Positions 1-6,937 of a stretch of 23,637 bases of DNA are shown piece by piece. The notes beneath the pieces were generated by a model. It was not told the origin of the DNA and did not search any database. It saw only the letters and a list, made by a program, of their open reading frames with translations. Positions within the stretch are counted from its first letter, which is position 1, and each line of letters opens with the position of its first letter. Location of the stretch: contig JBFIHZ010000018.1 of the NCBI GenBank assembly GCA_041601535.1, forward strand, positions 1 through 23,637, in the 5' to 3' direction. The DNA comes from JBFIHZ01 sp041601535 (GTDB taxonomy: Bacteria; Pseudomonadota; Gammaproteobacteria; Xanthomonadales; SZUA-36). Position numbers and translations under genes: made by a program.

Positions 1-1
1 G

Positions 2-115
2 GTCTCTGACCAGGTTTGGCAAGTCAGTTTTTTGGAGTATGATCTGGGCTACTTTGATCGGGAGCAGGACCGGGTGGAACCCGGACCTAATCCATTCGTG
101 CCGGGCAAAGTGTAA
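2..115 (+). mobile_element. C-terminal tail of an integrase-type (DDE) transposase, cut by window edge
   Basis: The first 37 codons of this frame read through to a TAA at 113-115. They contain LEYDLGYFD followed by VEPGPNPF. From memory, a tail of the form DYDLGY...NPFGPK is recurrent at the C-terminus of rve/DDE-core transposases of IS481-like elements. The upstream catalytic part lies outside the window, so intactness cannot be judged. Just downstream, two near-copies of GTGTAAA..ATGTG (about 110-122 and 135-148) could belong to the element's terminal repeat. The family assignment rests on recall of this tail motif only. Confidence 0.5.
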
Positions 116-171
116 AGCATGTGTCCGGAATAAGGTGTAAATGATGTGATCAGAATGCACCCAACAGTCCT

Positions 172-248
172 TGGTGCCCCGGGCAGGATTCGAACCTGCG
201 ACCTTCCGCTTAGGAGGCGGATGCTCTATCCAGCTGAGCTACCGGGGC
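172..248 (-). tRNA. tRNA-Arg (anticodon CCU)
   Basis: Read on the minus strand, the sequence folds as a complete cloverleaf. The acceptor is GCCCCGG/CCGGGGC, the D arm GCTCAGCTGGATAGAGC, the anticodon stem TCCGC/GCGGA with loop CTCCTAA, and the T arm GCAGG-TTCGAAT-CCTGC. A discriminator A and an encoded CCA follow. Loop positions 34-36 are CCT, so it decodes AGG (Arg). The gene lies 21 bp downstream of rnd on the same strand and could be co-transcribed with it. Confidence 0.97.
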
Positions 249-266
249 CGGCAATTGACGCGGTGA

Positions 267-272
267 ATTCTA
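267..272 (-). promoter_or_regulatory. possible -10 box for tRNA-Arg
   Basis: On the minus strand TAGAAT (5/6 to TATAAT) overlaps the rnd TAG stop, 18 nt before the mature tRNA 5' end. It is followed by a GC-containing discriminator. No good -35 hexamer lies 16-18 bp upstream, so this is weak. Confidence 0.25.
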
Positions 273-1424
273 GCGGTTGAGGGAGCGGGCCGCCAGATCA
301 AGCAGTTGATCGGTGATTATCGACTGGCGCCAGCCGCTAAACCGCTCCGGTACCGTTCCTTGAGTTTCGTACTCACGCAACAAGGCTTCCAGCAGCTTGC
401 GCGAGGCCAGCAGCGCCGGGTCGATATTCAGTTCCTTTGCCTTTTTGGCCACGGCGTTGCGCATCGCATCCAGCAGTTTCTTTTGACGAGTATCCAGCGC
501 CTCAACCTGCTCGATGGGGCCGTTTGCCTGGCGGTTTTGCGCTACCAGTTCCAGTACTTTGGCGCCGTGGCGTTCCAGGTCCCTGGGGTGAAGGCCATCA
601 ATATTCTTCAGGTCATCCAGCGATTCCGGCTGGCGCTGCGCGATCTGCATCAATACCGGGTCCTTCAACACAAAGCCGCGGGCCAGGTTCTTGTCCATGG
701 CTGTTTGTTCCCGCCACGCGGCAAGAGCACGCAGGGTATGTGCCGCAGAGGTATCCAGCCGGTTCAGGCCTTTGAAACGCAAGTAGGCCGAGGAGGGATC
801 GCTTTCCTCGCGGCAGTTGTCGAGCATGCGGTTGATTTCTTCGCCCAACCATTCCCAGCGGCCCATCTGCTCCAGTTCGGCCTGCAGTTGTTGCAGCATC
901 AGCGGCAGAAAAACCACGTCAACCGCCGCATAATGCAGCTGTTCCGGGCGCAGCGGGCGGCGGATCCAGTTGGAACGCGTCTGGCCCTTGTCCACTTCAA
1001 AGCCGAACATCCACTTGACCGCGTTGTGGTAGCTCATCTGCAGGGGCTGGCCCAGCATGGCGCAGGCGATCTGCGTGTCTACCATCGGATCCGGGACCAC
1101 GCCGAGTGTATGCAACAGCACTTCCAGGTCTTCTGATGCGCTGTGCAGTATTTTTACCCGGCCAGCATTACTGAACAGGTGCTTTAGCGGCTGCAGCTGT
1201 GGGTTGCGGATCGGGTCGATCAGCCAGCTGGTCTGGCCGTCAGACACCTGCACCAGGCCCAGTTCAGCCCGATAGGTGCGTTCTCGCAGAAACTCCGTGT
1301 CTATGCCCAGCGCGGGGCATTGCGACCAGATTTCCGCGGCTTCTGCCAGCTGACTCTCCGTTTCCACCAGTTGCGGGTTTTCGGCGGCTTGCAGGGCGGT
1401 GCGTGTGGCGCTGGCATTGATCAT
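270..1424 (-). CDS. rnd: ribonuclease D
   Basis: A 3'-5' exoribonuclease of the DEDDy superfamily that trims tRNA precursors and other structured RNAs in the cytoplasm using two divalent metals. The N-terminal exonuclease domain shows all three motifs: D42 and E44 in GIDTEF, D99 in HSASEDL, and Y165/D169 in HYAAVDV. One HRDC domain follows (about 212-292, containing WREQTAMDKN and LARGFVLKD), then a helical C-terminal segment. At 384 residues it is close to the usual length. The ATG at 1422-1424 is used; the product N-terminus precedes the first beta strand by about 35 residues. tRNA-Arg lies immediately downstream on the same strand, which fits a shared transcript. Identification is secure because the full catalytic set is present. 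Confidence 0.96.
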   Translation of the reverse strand: MINASATRTALQAAENPQLVETESQLAEAAEIWSQCPALGIDTEFLRERTYRAELGLVQVSDGQTSWLIDPIRNPQLQPLKHLFSNAGRVKILHSASEDLEVLLHTLGVVPDPMVDTQIACAMLGQPLQMSYHNAVKWMFGFEVDKGQTRSNWIRRPLRPEQLHYAAVDVVFLPLMLQQLQAELEQMGRWEWLGEEINRMLDNCREESDPSSAYLRFKGLNRLDTSAAHTLRALAAWREQTAMDKNLARGFVLKDPVLMQIAQRQPESLDDLKNIDGLHPRDLERHGAKVLELVAQNRQANGPIEQVEALDTRQKKLLDAMRNAVAKKAKELNIDPALLASRKLLEALLREYETQGTVPERFSGWRQSIITDQLLDLAARSLNR

Positions 1425-1442
1425 GGTGTTTGGTAAAAATTC

Positions 1443-1455
1443 ATTTTAAAATATA
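1443..1455 (-). promoter_or_regulatory. AT-rich -10 region upstream of rnd
   Basis: In an otherwise GC-rich window this short block reads TATATTTTAAAAT on the minus strand, offering overlapping -10 hexamers (TATATT, TAAAAT) about 20-30 nt before the rnd ATG. No convincing -35 box is seen; only a weak CAAACT lies 17 bp from TAAAAT. It may also help open the divergent promoter of the gene starting at 1606. Confidence 0.35.
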
Positions 1456-1605
1456 AGCTTAGGGTAGTTTGGGTGCGTTCAGGCCAATGTTCTGGACAAC
1501 TTGTTGTTAGCCCGGTTCTGGGGTAAGGTGACCGCCGAATGGATGGGCATTCCGGCACGGTCAGGCTTTCATAATCGTGCGAATGTTACAGGCAAGGGAC
1601 GTTGC

Positions 1606-3555
1606 ATGCACACAGCTGTTTGGGTGGTTACCGGAATGTTTTTCCATAATTTGAAAGCCGCCGGATATTTTATGGTACGCGAAGTGGCCAGGGTTGTGTT
1701 TCCGGCCGCGCTTGCGGGCACCTTGATGATGCTTGTCTCGACATCTGTTTTGCTGGCCCAGCCTCTGTCCAACTTCCCCGATGACAACCTTGGCGGTGAA
1801 AACCTTGAGCCTGCCGCGGGCCAGTCAGAACCCACCACTCCTGCCGGCGGTGAATCCGCTGCGCCACCCAGCCGACGCATTCAGCGCCTGGGAGACGTGT
1901 TGAGTGAAAACGAGTATGAACTGGAACTGACGGTGCCGCAGGGCGTGGGCAGCCTGCCCAATGCAGCGCACCTGCCCGATGCAGAGCAACAAAAACAGCT
2001 GCAGTCCCTGCTCAGCCAGTTGGCCGATGAACCCGGCAACAAAGCCACCTTGCGCCGCCTGGATGCCTTGCTGCTGGATGTGATGCGCCAGGCCAATGCA
2101 GCCATTGACAGCAATAATCCCGAACTGGCGCGGCAATTGCTGGGGGTGGTTCAGGCGGTAAATCCCGGTCATTCACAAATTGCCCCGTCGCTGCAGCGCC
2201 TGCAGCAACTGGGGGAAATCGAGGGCCAGTTGCAGGCGGCGCGCAAGGCATTCGAAGAGGGCCGGGTTGATGAGCCTGAGGGCAATAACGCCTGGCATTT
2301 CTATCGCCAGGTATTGGAGCAGGCACCTGACAACGAAGCCGCGCTGCTGGGCCTGGTCGCGGTCCAGCAGGATCTGATTACCCGCGCCAAGGAGTTTGCC
2401 CACGAATCGGACTTTGATTCCGCCGACCGTTTGCTGGAAGACGCGGCGCTGGTGCGAGAAGACCAGCAAGCGGTGGAGCAGGCGCAGCATGAAATTGATG
2501 AGTTGAAGCGCAGCCAGGCGGAGTCGATGGAAACCCGCGCCGTCATGGCGATGGATTCCGGCGATTTCGCCACGGCCGAACGCATCCTGATTGATCTGGT
2601 CGCCATGGGGGGCAGTTCACAGGCGGTCACCCAGTTGCGCCGGCGGCTGGAAGAAGCCCGGGTATATGGCGGATTCAAGCCCGGCCAGAAAATCCGCGAC
2701 CACTTTCTGACGGAAGGCATCTGGGCACCCGAATCGGTGGTCATCCTGGCGGGCAGTTTCATGATGGGTTCTTCCGCCGATGAAAAAGGCCGTGCGGAAA
2801 ATGAAGGCCCGCAGCACCGGGTGACCTTCCGGCGCGGATTCGCCATTGGCCAGCGCGAAATTTCAGTCGAGGAATTCCGCATTTTCGTTCACAAAACCGG
2901 GTATAAAACCGATGCAGAGCGCAAGGGCTATTCCACCATCTATGATCAATATTCCGGCCGGCTGACCCGTAAAGATGATGTTGACTGGCAAATGGATTTT
3001 GAAGGCCGCACGGCCAAGCCGGAAGAACCGGTAATACACGTGTCGTGGAACGATGCGCAGGCCTACGTCGACTGGCTGGCCCGCGGCACCGGCAAACCAT
3101 ACCGCCTGCCATCCGAAGCCGAGTTTGAATATGCCTTGCGCGGCGGCCGCAGTACGCCTTACTGGTGGGGTAATGGCACGCCCGGCAACAAGGTGGAAAA
3201 CATTACCGGTTCAGGCGACAGTTCGCGCAGCCGGCGCAGCTGGACGGTAGCATTTGAGGGCTATACCGACAGGTATTGGGGGCCGGCACCGGTTGCTTCG
3301 TTTGAGGCCAATCCTTTCGGCCTGTATGACATTGGCGGAAACGTTGGAGAATGGGTGCGCGACTGTTGGCATGATACCTATGTCCGTGCCCCGGTAGACG
3401 GCTCAGCCTGGGTCAACCCCGGGTGCGAACAACGCGTCATCCGCGGTGGTTACTGGGCCAGTGCCCCGGACCAGACCCGCTCGGCCTACCGCCTGTTCGC
3501 GCGGCAAAACCACCACGACGCACGCATCGGGTTCCGCATCGCCCGCGACCTGTGA
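1606..3555 (+). CDS. exported protein with helical repeats and a cysteine-less FGE/SUMF1-fold domain
   Basis: The C-terminal domain (about residues 376-649) is a formylglycine-generating-enzyme/SUMF1-type fold. It has GSFMMGS, HVSWNDAQAYVDWL, RLPSEAEFEYALRGG, GLYDIGGNVGEW (574-583) and RGGYW (613-617), and ends GFRIARDL. The two active-site cysteines of true FGE, expected between RGGYW and GFR, are absent, so sulfatase activation is unlikely. A structural or ligand-binding role, as in other FGE-fold relatives, is more likely. The N-terminus carries a long signal or anchor segment (hydrophobic around 28-46), then a low-complexity Pro/Glu/Gly stretch. An alpha-helical, TPR-like region follows (about 110-350). 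The ATG at 1606 is preferred because AAGGGA lies 6 nt upstream. An in-frame TTG at 1501 and ATGs at 1636 and 1672 are alternatives; 1672 gives a cleaner signal peptide but has no visible ribosome-binding site. Function unknown. Confidence 0.85.
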   Translation: MHTAVWVVTGMFFHNLKAAGYFMVREVARVVFPAALAGTLMMLVSTSVLLAQPLSNFPDDNLGGENLEPAAGQSEPTTPAGGESAAPPSRRIQRLGDVLSENEYELELTVPQGVGSLPNAAHLPDAEQQKQLQSLLSQLADEPGNKATLRRLDALLLDVMRQANAAIDSNNPELARQLLGVVQAVNPGHSQIAPSLQRLQQLGEIEGQLQAARKAFEEGRVDEPEGNNAWHFYRQVLEQAPDNEAALLGLVAVQQDLITRAKEFAHESDFDSADRLLEDAALVREDQQAVEQAQHEIDELKRSQAESMETRAVMAMDSGDFATAERILIDLVAMGGSSQAVTQLRRRLEEARVYGGFKPGQKIRDHFLTEGIWAPESVVILAGSFMMGSSADEKGRAENEGPQHRVTFRRGFAIGQREISVEEFRIFVHKTGYKTDAERKGYSTIYDQYSGRLTRKDDVDWQMDFEGRTAKPEEPVIHVSWNDAQAYVDWLARGTGKPYRLPSEAEFEYALRGGRSTPYWWGNGTPGNKVENITGSGDSSRSRRSWTVAFEGYTDRYWGPAPVASFEANPFGLYDIGGNVGEWVRDCWHDTYVRAPVDGSAWVNPGCEQRVIRGGYWASAPDQTRSAYRLFARQNHHDARIGFRIARDL

Positions 3556-3572
3556 TCTGACCTGGGCCAGCA

Positions 3573-3586
3573 GCGCCCTGCGGCGC
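3573..3586. terminator. short GC hairpin between convergent genes
   Basis: GCGCC/GGCGC with a 4-nt loop sits in the 33-bp gap between the FGE-fold gene and the S1/P1 nuclease gene. Looser GACC/GGTC pairing lies outside it. There is no T-tract on either side, so an intrinsic terminator is only possible. Confidence 0.25.
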
Positions 3587-3588
3587 GG

Positions 3589-4473
3589 TCAGTCGCTTGA
3601 TGGGCCGTTTTCCAGAGGTTCAGTGACTTCCACATGACCCTCTCCCAGCAAGGCATTGAGCATCAGTGCCAGCCGGCCGGCGGCCAGCGCAATGCGTTGC
3701 CGTGCGAGCTGCCAGGAGGCATCGGCAAACTCAAGGTCGATGCCGGAGCCTGGCGGATAGGCGCTGTTTTCAGCCAAACGATGTGATTCCATCAGCCACT
3801 CATCCACCCAGCCAGGGTTCCAGGCACCGGCCGTGGCCAGTGTCATATCAGCACGCGCCAGCGACACCAGTTCTTCCAGCGAGCCGGCGTAATGCGCGAT
3901 CAGTGCATCGTCCCAGAAATCATGCAGGTCCATGGGCTTTCCGGCAAACACCACGTCGACCGTGTTACCACCGCGGTCGTCTGGGAAGCCGCAGTGCAAT
4001 GGCTGATGCAAATCACCCGCCAGGTGGCACAGCCAGGCAAATGCCTGACCACGCCGCTGTTTGTCCAGCCGCAGGTCGCCCAGTTCCTGGGCGAATTTCT
4101 TGATCGACTCGCCCACGCACAGTCCCTCCCGGCAGTCACGCTGGCGGTCATAAGCGCTGGCGGCGCGCGGGATATTGACGTAGTGCCGCGGTGACGATGG
4201 AGCACCTTCATCAGTCTCGCGCCAGGCGTCGGGCCAGTTGCAGCGCTCCTTCAGACGTGCATGATCGGGCTCACCCAGCAAGTCCGTCAGCGCCGCGCGG
4301 GCCGTGTCATCGACCTGTTCGATGGCCAGTATGCCTACCGCCGAATGCCCGCTGGCTCCCCAGGCGAGGACCTCAGTGCTGCTGCACAGTGCCAGCAGCG
4401 TAGCGGACAGCAAGACCCCTGGCCGCAGTCTGCCGCCGATAAATGAGCTTCGGTTTGTGGCGCTACCTATCAT
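3589..4473 (-). CDS. exported S1/P1-type zinc nuclease
   Basis: A trinuclear-zinc nuclease of the S1/P1 family; known members cleave single-stranded nucleic acids and remove 3' phosphates from 3'-nucleotides. From the ATG at 4471-4473 (GGGAAAGGAAAC just upstream, a good ribosome-binding site) the protein has 294 residues. A signal peptide probably ends at ...EVLA, leaving Trp38 as mature residue 1, as the family requires. The zinc ligands follow at family-like spacing: W38, H43, D82 (NWPDAW), H97 (PRHYVN), H150, D154 and H160 (CHLAGDLHQPLH), then H184 and D188 (LHDFWD). An upstream in-frame ATG at 4557 would add 28 residues with no signal-like character and is rejected. The enzyme is probably periplasmic or secreted, for nucleotide or phosphate scavenging. 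It converges on the FGE-fold gene and diverges from the oxygenase gene. Confidence 0.93.
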   Translation of the reverse strand: MIGSATNRSSFIGGRLRPGVLLSATLLALCSSTEVLAWGASGHSAVGILAIEQVDDTARAALTDLLGEPDHARLKERCNWPDAWRETDEGAPSSPRHYVNIPRAASAYDRQRDCREGLCVGESIKKFAQELGDLRLDKQRRGQAFAWLCHLAGDLHQPLHCGFPDDRGGNTVDVVFAGKPMDLHDFWDDALIAHYAGSLEELVSLARADMTLATAGAWNPGWVDEWLMESHRLAENSAYPPGSGIDLEFADASWQLARQRIALAAGRLALMLNALLGEGHVEVTEPLENGPSSD

Positions 4474-4546
4474 GTTTCCTTTCCCTGGCGGTTCGGTTTG
4501 CCGGCAGTCTACCGGCAGCGCTTGCGATTGAATATACCGCAGTACG

Positions 4547-4576
4547 TTTACGGGCATTACCCGGGTAGGCTAGGAT
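4547..4576 (+). promoter_or_regulatory. candidate sigma70 promoter for the 2OG oxygenase gene
   Basis: TTTACG (4547-4552) and TAGGAT (4571-4576) are separated by 18 bp, each 4/6 to consensus, about 75 nt before the ATG at 4650. On the opposite strand TATATT (4531-4536) could be the -10 of the nuclease gene. CCGGCAG is repeated 11 bp apart (4501 and 4512), one helical turn, so an operator is conceivable. Confidence 0.3.
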
Positions 4577-4649
4577 TCGGCCATGCCCTGATGAATTTGC
4601 TGGCCGCACCGCGGGCGCCAGGGGCGGGCCCGCGCGGAGTCCAACACCG

Positions 4650-5300
4650 ATGAAATACACCCAGGATGTAGAAATTCACTATCCGACAACGGTAATACAG
4701 CGCCAGTTTGATGACGTGGACGACCTGAACCTGGAGCTGTTTCAGTTGCTGCAATCGCTGTCTGCGCGCTATGCGGACACGCCGCAGAACGCGGTGTCCT
4801 CAGGCTTGATCTCCACCCAGGGCGGCTATCAGACCGCCACCAACGTAAACCTGTTCACCCTGAAACAGGACGCCGTCGTGCGGTTCCGGGATGAGATGGT
4901 ATTGCCGGCCGCCAAGGACTACCTTAAACGGGTGTTTGGTGAGCAGGCACAGCACTTCAATCCATGGCCCGACGGTTGGGCCAACCTGCTGCGCGAGGGG
5001 GACTGGCAGCGTCCGCATTTTCATCCCACCCACCGCAACGTGGTGTGCGGTGTGTATTACGTGCATATGCCGGATGACAAGCCGGAACCGCAGGGCAATA
5101 TCGAATTTTTCAATCCGATCCAGGCCTCGGTCAACCACGGTTTCCCGTCTACCCGCCGTTTGCTGCCTCAAGCCGGGAAAATGATCCTGTTCCCGCCGTG
5201 GTATGTGCACTATGTTCATCCGTTTCGTGGGCCGGGTGAGCGCGCCATCATCGCATTTGACATCCTGGCGCAAAAGCCGGCCGGACTGGCCAACCGCTGA
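4650..5300 (+). CDS. putative 2OG-Fe(II) oxygenase (TIGR02466-like family)
   Basis: A 216-residue cytoplasmic protein that looks like the small, uncharacterised 2-oxoglutarate/iron dioxygenase family described by TIGR02466/PF13759. The core reads RPHFHPTHRNVVCGVYYV (121-138), then GNIEFFNP, then GKMILFPPWYVHYVHP (176-191) with R198 in GERAIIAFD. H123 or H125, a later H187 or H190, and R198 are the candidate iron and 2-oxoglutarate ligands. The acidic ligand is not obvious from sequence alone. The start ATG has GGAG (4636-4639) 10 nt upstream. The substrate is unknown; some relatives sit with prolyl-hydroxylase-like proteins. It appears monocistronic and ends just before the tRNA-Leu repeat region. 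Confidence 0.75.
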   Translation: MKYTQDVEIHYPTTVIQRQFDDVDDLNLELFQLLQSLSARYADTPQNAVSSGLISTQGGYQTATNVNLFTLKQDAVVRFRDEMVLPAAKDYLKRVFGEQAQHFNPWPDGWANLLREGDWQRPHFHPTHRNVVCGVYYVHMPDDKPEPQGNIEFFNPIQASVNHGFPSTRRLLPQAGKMILFPPWYVHYVHPFRGPGERAIIAFDILAQKPAGLANR

Positions 5301-5324
5301 ATCTCCCCCTCGCGTGCCGCAATC

Positions 5325-5370
5325 GGGCCCGCAGGGTCCATCAGAATGGTGCCGGAGGTCGGACTCGAAC
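5325..5370. repeat. 46-bp perfect direct repeat, copy 1 (tRNA-Leu 3' end plus flank)
   Basis: These 46 bases are identical to 5486-5531, displaced by 161 bp. They contain 24 nt equal to the 3' end of the tRNA-Leu gene (T-loop, 3' T-stem strand, acceptor 3' strand, CCA) plus 22 nt of downstream flank. Identity stops abruptly at both ends. Confidence 0.95.
5347..5370 (-). pseudogene. tRNA-Leu 3'-end remnant
   Basis: The last 24 nt of tRNA-Leu are duplicated here, but the 5' strand of the T-stem is lost, so no cloverleaf can form. About 43 bases further on, ACCGGATT (5413-5420) matches the anticodon-stem region of the intact gene. This leaves open a decayed full-length tandem copy with about 24 nt inserted. 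The alternative is an att-site scar. Confidence 0.7.
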
Positions 5371-5477
5371 TGCGAATCCGCGGCACACAGCCGAGCGCAA
5401 GCGGCGGCGTTGACCGGATTCGAAGTGCTGCGTTGAGGTTTGGGTGGCGCACCCTGTCGGTGGGTCCACCTTCCATT

Positions 5478-5508
5478 ATTCTGGTGGGCCCGCAGGGTCC
5501 ATCAGAAT
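5478..5508. terminator. 14-bp hairpin directly downstream of tRNA-Leu
   Basis: Arms 5478-5491 and 5495-5508 flank a 3-nt GCA loop. As plus-strand RNA all 14 pairs form, two of them G-U. As the tRNA-sense transcript the same two positions become C-A mismatches. The arm touches the last base of the encoded CCA. It could terminate the tRNA transcript or one running toward it; there is no T-tract. Confidence 0.45.
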
Positions 5509-5531
5509 GGTGCCGGAGGTCGGACTCGAAC
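5486..5531. repeat. 46-bp perfect direct repeat, copy 2 (within tRNA-Leu)
   Basis: Partner of 5325-5370. It covers positions 5508-5531 of the intact tRNA-Leu gene and the 22 bp immediately downstream of it. The 115 bp between the copies (5371-5485) contain no gene I can recognise. Confidence 0.95.
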
Positions 5532-5594
5532 CGACACTCTGTTGCCAGAACCGGATTTTGAATCCGGCGCGTCTACCAGTTCCGCCACTCCGGC
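5508..5594 (-). tRNA. tRNA-Leu (anticodon CAA)
   Basis: A class II tRNA with acceptor GCCGGAG/CTCCGGC, anticodon stem CCGGA/TCCGG around loop TTCAAAA, a long variable arm, T arm GTCGG-TTCGAGT-CCGAC, discriminator A and encoded CCA. Positions 34-36 are CAA, so it reads the UUG codon. Its 3' end is duplicated at 5347-5370. Confidence 0.97.
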
Positions 5595-5620
5595 AGGGGT
5601 GGGGTATTACGAAGGCGCAA

Positions 5621-5649
5621 AGTATAGCCACCTGCCGTGCATCTGGCCA
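5621..5649 (-). promoter_or_regulatory. tRNA-Leu promoter
   Basis: On the minus strand TGGCCA (-35, 4/6) and TATACT (-10, 5/6) are spaced by 17 bp, with the -10 ending 26 nt before the mature 5' end. The -10 is followed by TTGCGCC, a GC-rich discriminator of the kind linked to stringent control of stable RNA genes. Confidence 0.6.
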
Positions 5650-5745
5650 GTATTTTGCTGCGGAATGCATGCCTGTGTTGCTGCCCGGCCCAGGTCACCG
5701 GCAGATGAACGCCCGTCAGGCTGCGGCAGGGCAGCGGCTGCGGGG

Positions 5746-6837
5746 TTACAAGGACTGTACGTAAGCCGCTATGGCCGGTTTGAAGCGCGCGTAGTCCACC
5801 AGGAAGGCATCATGGCCCTGATCGGACGGCAGTGCCACCAGCCTGGCCTGTACGCCGTTGTGGGCCAGTGCGTCGGCCAGTTCACGTTGCTGGTGCAATG
5901 GGAACAGGATATCGGAATCCACGCCAATGATGCGTGCCGAGTGCAATTTCACCCTGGCCAGCGCCGCGGTCAGATCGTCGTGGCCTTCAGCGGCATTGAA
6001 CCAGTCCATCGCGCGGGACAGGTACACGTACGAGCAGGGGTCGTATTGCCCGATAAACTTGCGCGCCGCATTTTCCAGGTAGGACTCCACCTTGTAGTTC
6101 ATGCCGAACAGCTGGGGCTTGTAGCGGTTCTGCTGCTGGCGGCCAAACCGGCTGCGCCATTCGCGGGCCGAGCGATACGAGATCATGCCCAGCTTGCGCG
6201 CCATGCGCATGCCGTTTTCCGGCCAGCGGTCGCGCGTGTAATTGCCGTTGTTCCAGTCCGGGTCGGTCACCACCGCTTCACGTTGCAGCGAACGGATGGC
6301 AATACTGAACGGCTCAGCGCTGGCTGCGGTGGAAATCGCCAGGAAGTGCCGCGCACCGGCCGGATTCTGCACCAGCCAGGCCAGCGCACTCATGCCGCCC
6401 ATGGACGGGCCGGCCAGCAGCTGGAGCTGTTCGATACCGAGGTGTTGCAGCACGTGCTGTGCCCCGGCCGCGATATCCCAGATGGTGGTTTCCGGAAAAT
6501 CCAGCCGGTAGGGGCTGCCGGTCTGGGGGTTGATGCTGTCGGGACCGGTTGATCCTTTGCAACTGCCCAGCGAGTTGATGCACACCACGAACAGCTTGTT
6601 GCTGTCGATGGGCTTTCCCGGCCCGACTATAGGTTCCCACCAGCCTTCGCTGGGGTCCTGTTCACTGGACGCGGCGTGGGCACTGGGTGACAGGCCGGTG
6701 AGCAACATTACCGCATTCGAACGGTCGGCATTCAGCCTGCCCCAGGTTTCATACGCCAGAGTCACTTCCGGCAAACTGCCTCCGCGGTGAAAGCGGAAGG
6801 GTTGCCTGATGTGAAGGAACTGGGTTGCACTGCTCAT
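5746..6837 (-). CDS. metX: MetX-family O-acyltransferase (homoserine or serine O-succinyl/acetyltransferase)
   Basis: An alpha/beta-hydrolase acyltransferase that activates the hydroxyl of homoserine (methionine route) or serine (cysteine route) with acetyl- or succinyl-CoA. S145 in GPSMGGM is the nucleophile, D309 (SDILFP) and H342 (QGHDAF) complete the triad, and NSLGSCKGSTGP (88-99) is the usual family block. The segment GLSPSAHAAS (48-57), where many acetyltransferases have a GSAHV-like motif, and MARKLG.ISYRSA.EW recall the Xanthomonas-type MetX proteins reassigned as serine O-succinyltransferases. The symbol therefore names the family, not a proven substrate. The start ATG (6835-6837) is followed by a normal N-terminus. 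At 363 residues it has family length. It reads toward tRNA-Leu and diverges from the TrmB-like gene. No SAM riboswitch or MetJ-box array was recognised upstream. Confidence 0.9.
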   Translation of the reverse strand: MSSATQFLHIRQPFRFHRGGSLPEVTLAYETWGRLNADRSNAVMLLTGLSPSAHAASSEQDPSEGWWEPIVGPGKPIDSNKLFVVCINSLGSCKGSTGPDSINPQTGSPYRLDFPETTIWDIAAGAQHVLQHLGIEQLQLLAGPSMGGMSALAWLVQNPAGARHFLAISTAASAEPFSIAIRSLQREAVVTDPDWNNGNYTRDRWPENGMRMARKLGMISYRSAREWRSRFGRQQQNRYKPQLFGMNYKVESYLENAARKFIGQYDPCSYVYLSRAMDWFNAAEGHDDLTAALARVKLHSARIIGVDSDILFPLHQQRELADALAHNGVQARLVALPSDQGHDAFLVDYARFKPAIAAYVQSL

Positions 6838-6937
6838 GCGGTCTGCCTGGATGCCCGAATGTGCCGCACATGATACCGTGCAAGGCGCGCCTGCGCCTTA
6901 TCGCGCCAGAAATATTTCGATATATGCTTATAGCCTG

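Noticed and set aside
1501..1605. TTG-initiated N-terminal extension of the FGE-fold protein
   Set aside because: No Shine-Dalgarno, and it would push the signal segment about 60 residues inward. AAGGGA before the ATG at 1606 is better.
2731..3555. Calling the FGE-fold domain a sulfatase-activating enzyme
   Set aside because: The catalytic cysteine pair is absent and no sulfatase gene lies in the window.
5346..5670. Reading frames on both strands through the tRNA-Leu region (for example WCRRSDSNRH)
   Set aside because: These are translations of the tRNA and its duplicate, a well-known annotation artefact.
5440..6552. 370-codon open frame on the plus strand
   Set aside because: It begins inside tRNA-Leu and lies antisense to metX, with low-complexity R/H/Q-rich composition typical of antisense frames in GC-rich DNA.
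6838..6937. Possible SAM riboswitch upstream of metX
   Set aside because: The leader is short and I could not find the conserved cores or pairing of the SAM or SAH classes.
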